10,658 nucleotides of DNA from assembly GCA_003644895.1 (NCBI GenBank), contig QNDO01000039.1, positions 1 through 10,658 of the forward strand. The letters are read 5' to 3'. A program made the position numbers and the translations under genes. Under the pieces are notes generated by a model, which was given only the letters and a program-made list of their open reading frames with translations, had not been told where the DNA came from and ran no database searches. Shown piece after piece: positions 1 through 5,771 of this stretch; position 1 is the first letter of the stretch, and each line of letters opens with the position of its first letter. Source of the stretch: Candidatus Hydrothermota bacterium. GTDB lineage: Bacteria > Hydrothermota > Hydrothermia > UBA1063.

Positions 1-575
1 GGTATAGAGGTGCCTCCTCCTGCAATAATTGCACCCTCTTCCCCTAAAGCTTTGCCCGTTTCAGAAGAAGTCAACGAAATTTTAGCCGGAGGTTCTTCCA
101 GAATTTCCTTTATACTTTTGCCTTTGCCAGTGATAGAAATTACTTCATCCACTCCCTCGAGGCCATTTCCTGCTTCAAAAGAAGTCAGGTTGATTTTCGC
201 TTCTATCCCCTGGGGTTCCTCAATGCCGCCACTGGCCGAAAGATCAATAATAGGAGCAGTTGAGGTTGTTTTTTCAATAGAGGATTTTTCAATGTCAATT
301 CGCTCCACTCCAGGAACTTCGAGGTTTATTTTTTTCTTCACAACTACCTGTTCAGCTTTCTCTCCCTTGCTTTCTTTTGCCTTTTCCTTGGCAAGGAATT
401 TAATAACCTTTGGGTTGATATTTCTGGGAAGTTGTTCTTCTATCAATTCTACTTCGCGTAGCTCTTCCAGGGCCTTTCTTTTTTGTTCCTGCACTTTGGA
501 ATAATAACTTATAAAAAAGCCGTGAAAAATTAAAGAAAGTAAAGTTGTTATTATAATTGTTCTGTTGTTATTCAT
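1..575 (-). CDS. TonB-like energy-transducer protein, N-terminal part (cut by left edge)
   Basis: This reading frame stays open for 191 codons from an ATG at 575 to the window edge, so the C-terminus is missing. The protein begins with a short polar stretch and one membrane helix (about residues 7-24). That helix carries Ser14 and His18 in the SxxxH spacing conserved in the TonB transmembrane segment, where it contacts ExbB/ExbD. A charged Lys/Glu-rich segment follows (28-80), then a Ser/Gly/Ile-rich periplasmic part with an imperfect repeat (AKINLTS at 126-132, AKISLTS at 164-170) and a Gly-rich stretch near the cut. The linker is not Pro-rich as in classical TonB. The start overlaps the upstream exbD stop by 8 bases and has a GAGG ribosome site 7 bases ahead. 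Position directly after exbB-exbD-exbD supports an energy-transducer role. The diagnostic TonB C-terminal domain lies outside the window, so TolA-like or Glt-like alternatives remain open. Confidence 0.75.
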   Translation of the reverse strand, partial: MNNNRTIIITTLLSLIFHGFFISYYSKVQEQKRKALEELREVELIEEQLPRNINPKVIKFLAKEKAKESKGEKAEQVVVKKKINLEVPGVERIDIEKSSIEKTTSTAPIIDLSASGGIEEPQGIEAKINLTSFEAGNGLEGVDEVISITGKGKSIKEILEEPPAKISLTSSETGKALGEEGAIIAGGGTSI

Positions 576-981
576 TTTCTTTCCTCTTCACGACAGCCAG
601 GGCAACTCTTTTACATCCACATTTTTTCACCCGATCAAATATCTCCAGTACTTTCCCCCAATCTATTTCTTTATCGGCTCGTATTACAACAAGCTTGTAA
701 TAGGGCATTTCGGTGTCACTTTCTTCAATTTCCTTTACCAATTTAATAAGGCTGTCTTCATCCTCAATCTTTGTATTGTTAAAATAAAGGTTTCCATCAC
801 TTTTCAATGTGATTGAAATATTATCTTCAAGATCTGCTTCTATAACTCTTGCTTTAGGCAGATCTGCTTTTACAGCACTTTTTGTCATCAGATGAGGGGC
901 AGCTGCAATAAGTATCACCAAAACGAGGAGAGCAACTCCAGCCATAGGGAAAAGTTTTTCTCCAATATCTATTTCCTTCAT
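568..981 (-). CDS. exbD: ExbD/TolR-family protein, second copy, lacking the membrane Asp
   Basis: A 137-residue protein with the ExbD layout: short cytoplasmic N-terminus, one membrane helix (about 11-29) and a periplasmic domain (about 45-131) with the family pattern of an SDGNLYFNN strand-turn, a RADKEIDWGKV segment and a closing KRVALAVV strand. In normal ExbD/TolR the helix starts with P-x-V-D, and that Asp is needed for proton flow. Here the matching stretch reads PMAGV, with Gly15 where the Asp belongs, and the helix has no other acidic residue. Two cysteines (CGC, 121-123) in the periplasmic domain are also unusual. It starts with ATGA overlap on the first exbD and has GGAG just upstream. 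Family membership is clear from fold pattern and position. A structural or regulatory partner that forms mixed dimers with the first ExbD is an inference. Confidence 0.87.
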   Translation of the reverse strand: MKEIDIGEKLFPMAGVALLVLVILIAAAPHLMTKSAVKADLPKARVIEADLEDNISITLKSDGNLYFNNTKIEDEDSLIKLVKEIEESDTEMPYYKLVVIRADKEIDWGKVLEIFDRVKKCGCKRVALAVVKRKENE

Positions 982-1397
982 TTTCTCCGTACCCTTTTCA
1001 TTATAACAACATCTTTTGCCCCCTGGGCTTTCGCAAGATCTATGAGCTGTATAACCCTGTCATACATTACCTCTGAATCTGCACTCACAATAGCTTTTTT
1101 TGTAATGCTTCTCTCGAGAAGTTTGGCAACAAGCACTGGTAGAGAATCAGGATCCACCTTTTCCTCATTCAATAAAATTGTTCCGTCCTTTCTTATGTAA
1201 ATATTCACAGTCATATCTTGTCTCGACTTTCTCAAAGTGGTTTTAACCCTGCCTGCAGCACCTCGGGAAACAAATATACCAGATTCTAGGATGAAAGGAA
1301 TAGCAAGCACAAACATTATGAGAAGCGAAAGACTTATGTCTACCATTGGAGCAAGATTGACTGTGGCTCTTCTTTTGGTATTCCGCTTTTTTATCAT
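978..1397 (-). CDS. exbD: ExbD/TolR biopolymer transport protein, canonical copy
   Basis: A 139-residue inner-membrane motor subunit. The basic N-terminus (KKRNTKRR) stays in the cytoplasm. A single helix (about 18-36) opens with NLAPMVDISLSLLIMF, the classical ExbD/TolR signature, with Asp20 in the place of the proton-carrying aspartate (E. coli ExbD Asp25). The periplasmic domain (about 60-135) has the usual strands, including IRKDGTILLNEEKV and VSADSEVMYDRVIQLIDLAKAQG. ExbD dimers sit inside an ExbB pentamer and convert proton motive force into movement passed to a TonB-type partner. It overlaps exbB by ATGA at 1394-1397 and exbD2 by ATGA at 978-981, so the three are probably translated together. 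No strong ribosome site precedes its start, which fits translational coupling. Confidence 0.95.
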   Translation of the reverse strand: MIKKRNTKRRATVNLAPMVDISLSLLIMFVLAIPFILESGIFVSRGAAGRVKTTLRKSRQDMTVNIYIRKDGTILLNEEKVDPDSLPVLVAKLLERSITKKAIVSADSEVMYDRVIQLIDLAKAQGAKDVVIMKRVRRK

Positions 1398-2032
1398 CTT
1401 TTAAGCTTTTCCTGCCAGTATTTATCTCTATAATACAATATCTTGTGTACTAGTGCATCAAGATATTCTGTGGTATCCTCGGTCTTTTTGACAAAATAGT
1501 TGTAGAATACAAGGGACGGGATAGCAATCATGAGACCAAATGCAGTGGTTAGAAGTGCTTCTGCTATACCAGCTCCAACTACTTCTGGTCCTCCGGAACC
1601 TGTAACAGCAATATTATGAAAAGCTTTGATTAATCCTACCACTGTTCCATAAAGACCAAGGAGAGGTGCGATCGCAACGATAGTGGACAGCCCTCCGAGA
1701 AATTTCTCAAACTTTGCCCTTTCCTCAAATACCATGGAATTCAGAAGTTCTCTCAGTTCCTGTTCTTCCATCTGAAGGTTCTCGAGGCCCTGTCTCAGAA
1801 GATTATGAAAGGGAGAATTTTTCCTCACAGCCATTCTTTTAAGTTCTTCTAATCTCATTTTGTTGAAACTTGACTCCATTATTCTTAATTCTTTGAAATA
1901 GTTAAATCTATGGCGAATATAAAAGATCGCCCTTTCGATTATAATTGCCAGTGCTACAATGGATACAATCAGTAGCAGTTGCATTGTATAACTTTCTTTC
2001 AATATCTCCAGCAGAGTTTTACCCAAAATCAT
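1394..2032 (-). CDS. exbB: ExbB/TolQ/MotA-family proton channel
   Basis: A 212-residue inner-membrane channel subunit. Three helices can be seen at about 17-37, 114-138 and 156-180, with a cytoplasmic loop of about 75 residues between the first two. The family signature is complete: IAPLLGLYGTVVGLIKAF (121-138) and GIAEALLTTAFGLMIAIPSL (155-174). Thr130 and Thr163 correspond to the polar pore residues of E. coli ExbB (Thr148, Thr181), and Glu158 to its Glu176. It overlaps the TPR gene by ATGA and has a strong GGAGGT site 5 bases before its ATG. The sequence does not tell ExbB from TolQ; the two ExbD-type genes and TonB-like gene downstream favour an ExbB-type motor. The same TolQ-TolR-TolR order occurs in the Agl motor of Myxococcus. 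Confidence 0.95.
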   Translation of the reverse strand: MILGKTLLEILKESYTMQLLLIVSIVALAIIIERAIFYIRHRFNYFKELRIMESSFNKMRLEELKRMAVRKNSPFHNLLRQGLENLQMEEQELRELLNSMVFEERAKFEKFLGGLSTIVAIAPLLGLYGTVVGLIKAFHNIAVTGSGGPEVVGAGIAEALLTTAFGLMIAIPSLVFYNYFVKKTEDTTEYLDALVHKILYYRDKYWQEKLKR

Positions 2033-4590
2033 TGGCTACCTCCGAGTTTTAATTTTTTTAATTTTTCTTCTGCCCTCATTCTTATGGATATATCAGGGGC
2101 AATATCGTGTACATACTGATAAAGGGTAATAGCTTCCTCACCATTACCCTCTCTTTCATATTCATTTGCAGTCTGGAAGAGTATATCGGAGGCCCTGAAC
2201 AGGTCTCCCGATTCAGCGTATGCAATACCCATATTTTTCATTGCCTTAAGTTTGTATTCACTTCCTGGGAAACTGTCCACCACTGTTTTCAGCGCTGAAA
2301 TAGCATCTTTGTATTTTTTTAGTTTTATATATGCAGTGCCAAGGCCAAAAAATGCTCTGTCTTTGTCCTCTTCATCTGGGTAGAAATCCAGAAATTTTTT
2401 GAAGGCAGAAGATGCTTCCTGCCATTTAGATAGGGTGAGGTACAATTGCCCCGAATATAGCAAGGCCTTAGGAGCCTTTTCACTCTTTGGAAAGGTGAGG
2501 GCAAGTTTCATGAATATTTGAGCGGCATTTTCCAGGTTCTTATTTTCATAAGCTTTAACACCAAGCTCATACAGAGCTTGGGCAGCAAGTTCACTGGATG
2601 GAAACAGTTTTATAAAATCATCTAGGGCATCTGGATTCTCTCTTGAATAGAAATAGTATGCCTGAGCCATTCCCTCCTTCACAGCATCCTTAAGCTCACT
2701 TTCTGGAAAAGTTACAAGAAATTTAGCATACTCTTGAATTGCAGTATCATATTCTTTTTTGTTGAAATAGTTCTGTGCAAGAAGGAGCTGTGCCCTCGCT
2801 GCTCTTTTCCCGGAGGGAAAGTGGTCAAGAAGCCAATTTAATAATGCGATGGATTTGTCGTATTCTGCAGCTTTATTATATGTGTCTGCTGCTCTGTAAG
2901 CTGCTTCTTCGGCTGCTTCGGCATTGCCGAAATTTGAAACAACATATTCCCAGGTCTTTACAGCATCGCCATAAGCTTTAAGTGCGTAAAGAGAGAGTCC
3001 CTTATAAAGTAGTGCCCATGGTTCAATAGAATGTCCATGGAAAGTTTTTGCAAGCGCAGCGAACTCTTTGAAAGCCTCCTTATAGTCACCACTATTGAAG
3101 TATACAATCCCGAGACCGTAATGGGATTGAATAAGCAATGTAGTGTCACTGTAAAGATTTGCCACTTCATGTAAAGCATTATAAGCTTCGTTGTATCTTT
3201 CCTCGCTCAAAAAACACCATCCAAGACCACATTTTGCATGTCCCAAGAGTAATCTATCTTTAAAATTTTGTTTAATATGAAGATAAATATTTTCTGCCTC
3301 AGAAATTTTCCCCCTTCTGTAAAGTGCTTCAGCCCTTGCAAGAAGTGCCCATCCTGCCCAGATGTTACTAGACGAGGTAAGGTCTTCCACAATAGTATTT
3401 GAAAAACTGATGGCTTTTTCTGGTTTTCCAGAACTGAGATAGGTGTATATCAGGTATGCAGCTGCCGGAAATCTGAATATGGAAGAAGGATAATTATCAA
3501 CAATATAGAGAAAACTTTCTATTGCATCTTCCCTTTCTTCCTGAAGGAGGTTAGTAGCACCTTTGATATAATATCCAATACCACCGTATTTCCCGCCTTC
3601 AAAGAGTGAAGCAAACTGCGAAGAAATCACCTCAAGATTGGAAATATCACCCTTGAGCAGATATGCTTGAGCAAGCTTTAGGAAACATATTTCATCAAGT
3701 TCCACAGAAGATCCCGTTCTTGCCTTCTGGAGATACTCAATTGCACCATCAATATCGCCTGTCTTCAATTTTGCTGAGCCCGTGAAATAGGATGCAAGGT
3801 CCTTGAATTCAAAATAATCACGCTGTGTAAGGGGAAGGAGGATTTTAATGGCATTATCGTAATTCTCCTCTTTGTATTTAGCTATCCCGTCCATATACTT
3901 AACATAATCAGCAAGGATATGACTAGGAAAATCTTTTAGAAAACCTTCCGCTTCTATTTGAGTGGCAGAATAATCTCCATAGATGAAAAGTGCTTCCACT
4001 ATGCCGAATCTGATAATCCCCTCGTCTATGCTGTTCTCGGGATTGGAAAGAAGTCTCCTGTATACATATATTGATTGATCAGGTTCTCTCAACAGTGCAA
4101 AAGCCCTGGCTTCGTAAAGCATGGCAAAGGGGTAGTCCGTCTTCTCAAAGAACTTAATTGCCTCCCTGTAATTTCTTCTTTTATAAGCAATTATGCCTCT
4201 TAAGAAAAGGGTTCTCGAACTGTTTTTGTAGTCCCTGAACCCTTCTGTCTTTTCCAAAAAACTGTTTGCTTTTTCTAGGTCTCCATTTAAACTGTGATAC
4301 AGTGCCTCATAAATATAAACTTCAGGTTCCAAGTATGTTCCCTTTACCTTTTTTTCAAGTTTACGCAATTCCTTACCAAAAGCATTCCAGTCTCCCAGAT
4401 TTAGTTTACACTCAGCGATCCTCAACCTCAGTTCATTTTCGAACCCCCTGAGGATTTTTTTATCCAGGAGCTCTTCATATACGCCGATGGCTTCCTGATA
4501 TCTTCCTCTTTTGAATATTTCCTCGGCTCTGTAAAATTTTTTTATCTGTCCCTGTGTCAGAGACAATATCAGAATTAATGTGTTGATCAT
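2029..4590 (-). CDS. Large exported tetratricopeptide-repeat protein
   Basis: An 853-residue protein made almost wholly of TPR helices from about residue 16 to 850. Clear units include FKRGRYQEAIGVYEELL (26-42), KRRNYREAIKFFEKT (137-151), FNSGDYKEAFKEFAALAKTF (498-517), FNKKEYDTAIQEYAKFLVTF (609-628) and KLKKYKDAISALKTVVDSF (756-774). Many C-terminal units are joined by FPxS turns, as in YbgF/CpoB- and BamD-type periplasmic TPR proteins. A short hydrophobic N-terminus (MINTLILILSLTQGQ) suggests export, with no lipobox. It is far longer than CpoB or BamD and is probably a scaffold or binding rod in the periplasm, in line with TPR proteins of gliding and secretion machines. It overlaps the barrel gene and exbB by ATGA on both sides. 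Specific partners cannot be read from the sequence. Confidence 0.9.
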   Translation of the reverse strand: MINTLILILSLTQGQIKKFYRAEEIFKRGRYQEAIGVYEELLDKKILRGFENELRLRIAECKLNLGDWNAFGKELRKLEKKVKGTYLEPEVYIYEALYHSLNGDLEKANSFLEKTEGFRDYKNSSRTLFLRGIIAYKRRNYREAIKFFEKTDYPFAMLYEARAFALLREPDQSIYVYRRLLSNPENSIDEGIIRFGIVEALFIYGDYSATQIEAEGFLKDFPSHILADYVKYMDGIAKYKEENYDNAIKILLPLTQRDYFEFKDLASYFTGSAKLKTGDIDGAIEYLQKARTGSSVELDEICFLKLAQAYLLKGDISNLEVISSQFASLFEGGKYGGIGYYIKGATNLLQEEREDAIESFLYIVDNYPSSIFRFPAAAYLIYTYLSSGKPEKAISFSNTIVEDLTSSSNIWAGWALLARAEALYRRGKISEAENIYLHIKQNFKDRLLLGHAKCGLGWCFLSEERYNEAYNALHEVANLYSDTTLLIQSHYGLGIVYFNSGDYKEAFKEFAALAKTFHGHSIEPWALLYKGLSLYALKAYGDAVKTWEYVVSNFGNAEAAEEAAYRAADTYNKAAEYDKSIALLNWLLDHFPSGKRAARAQLLLAQNYFNKKEYDTAIQEYAKFLVTFPESELKDAVKEGMAQAYYFYSRENPDALDDFIKLFPSSELAAQALYELGVKAYENKNLENAAQIFMKLALTFPKSEKAPKALLYSGQLYLTLSKWQEASSAFKKFLDFYPDEEDKDRAFFGLGTAYIKLKKYKDAISALKTVVDSFPGSEYKLKAMKNMGIAYAESGDLFRASDILFQTANEYEREGNGEEAITLYQYVHDIAPDISIRMRAEEKLKKLKLGGSQ
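2038..2043 (-). promoter_or_regulatory. Strong ribosome binding site of exbB
   Basis: GGAGGT lies 5 bases before the exbB ATG, inside the last codons of the TPR gene. It is the best ribosome site in the envelope block, so the motor channel can be translated at a high rate of its own. That would suit a channel needing five ExbB copies per two ExbD; the stoichiometric reading is an inference. Confidence 0.7.
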
Positions 4591-5771
4591 AATGCCACTC
4601 TCACCTTAACGAGTTTCCCTTTTTTGGTGTAAAAATTACCATCTTCGTCTTCTACAACTAGTTCATAATAATATTTACCTTCCACTACTATCCTTCCAGT
4701 TTCGTCCCTTCCGTCCCAGGCAATTCTTAACGGTGGGGTGCCTCTTCCACCAAATTCTTTAACTTTTTCACCGTCCTTGGTTAAGATTAGGAGCTTCCAG
4801 CTTTTCACATCACCTCTGGTTTTGGCATGGATAAGGATCCAGGCCAGTCCTCCTGATTCTGAAATGTCAAGGTATTTCCTGTCCACTTCGGCGTAAACTC
4901 TGAAACCCCCATATGAATATGTAAGGGTTACATGATGTATGTCCTGGAAGACAAGCTGGGACAGAGACATAGAGTATGTGTAGTCAATCTTTATATTCTT
5001 ATCTCCAAGGGGTTTTTCAATTCCTATCCCTGCACTTATGTAGCTTCCATCATATCCACCTCTTAGATAGAGCATATTAAGAAGTCTTCCTTCACCGCCA
5101 AAAAAGCCTTTAAAACCACTATAAGAACTGTAATCAAGATCAACTGAGAGATTGAATTCAGGAATGGGACTCGCTGAAATTCCCATTCTCAAGCCCAGGG
5201 GGGCTTTTTCTTTTTCTTTATAATACCTGATACTCATTGGTATTATGTTCCTTAAAACCAGAGAGGTTGCAAAGCCCGGTATAAAGGTAGAAGTAATTCC
5301 AATATCTGCACCAAAACCACTGGCTGTATAAGAACGAATTCTTCCATAATAAAGTTTCAAAGATAGGCCAGCATACAGGTGTTCCATGATTTTCTTACCA
5401 ATTATGCCTCCACCGGCTATTTCAAGAAAATCATATTCACCCTGAGGTCGATTGTTTTCATCTCTCCCTTCAAATCCAGGAGTATTGAAATAGATTGAGT
5501 GGAAACCATAACTTATCCCTTTATGAGAAATTCTCCCAACTGATGCGTAAATAAGACTTAAATCTTCACCCAGATCTGTGTATCCAATAGAAAAGGTATT
5601 CTGATCCAGAAGAGCTATATTAGCAGGATTGTAATACATGGAATTCAGATCTTTATATTGTGCAGAGTATGCCCCCCCCATTCCAAAGGCACGTGCACCA
5701 AACCCGTAAGTGAATATCTGCCCGGGCTCCCCTTGAAGATTCAATAATAAAAGAAGTAAGACCTTTACCAT
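4587..5771 (-). CDS. PorV/PorQ (FadL-like) outer-membrane barrel with C-terminal FlgD-like Ig domain
   Basis: A 394-residue exported protein. After a short signal (MVKVLLLLLLNLQGE) comes GARAFGMGGAYSA (25-37) and SMYYNPANIALL (44-55), the N-terminal signature of PorV/PorQ and other FadL-related barrels. Alternating-residue beta strands with Gly/Tyr/Ser-rich turns continue to about 290 (for example HVTLTYSYGGFRVYAEV), as expected of a barrel in the outer membrane. From about 320 the character changes to an Ig-like fold: WKLLILTKDGEKV, then RIAWDGRDETGR (349-360) and GKYYYELVVEDEDGN, the WDGxDxxG...GxYxY pattern of FlgD-type Ig domains. PorV in type IX secretion binds C-terminal sorting domains of cargo, and the gene just upstream encodes a protein with such a tail. 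The start overlaps that gene by 7 bases, with AGGT close upstream. Function as a shuttle is inferred; a general OmpP1/FadL-like porin is the alternative. Confidence 0.82.
   Translation of the reverse strand: MVKVLLLLLLNLQGEPGQIFTYGFGARAFGMGGAYSAQYKDLNSMYYNPANIALLDQNTFSIGYTDLGEDLSLIYASVGRISHKGISYGFHSIYFNTPGFEGRDENNRPQGEYDFLEIAGGGIIGKKIMEHLYAGLSLKLYYGRIRSYTASGFGADIGITSTFIPGFATSLVLRNIIPMSIRYYKEKEKAPLGLRMGISASPIPEFNLSVDLDYSSYSGFKGFFGGEGRLLNMLYLRGGYDGSYISAGIGIEKPLGDKNIKIDYTYSMSLSQLVFQDIHHVTLTYSYGGFRVYAEVDRKYLDISESGGLAWILIHAKTRGDVKSWKLLILTKDGEKVKEFGGRGTPPLRIAWDGRDETGRIVVEGKYYYELVVEDEDGNFYTKKGKLVKVRVAL

Noticed and set aside
10..504. Plus-strand open frame of 164 codons, Ser/Phe-rich
   Set aside because: It is antisense to the TonB-like gene, whose minus-strand frame is longer, has a ribosome site, a membrane helix with SxxxH and an operon position. 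The Ser/Phe/Leu bias is what antisense of Lys/Glu-rich coding gives.
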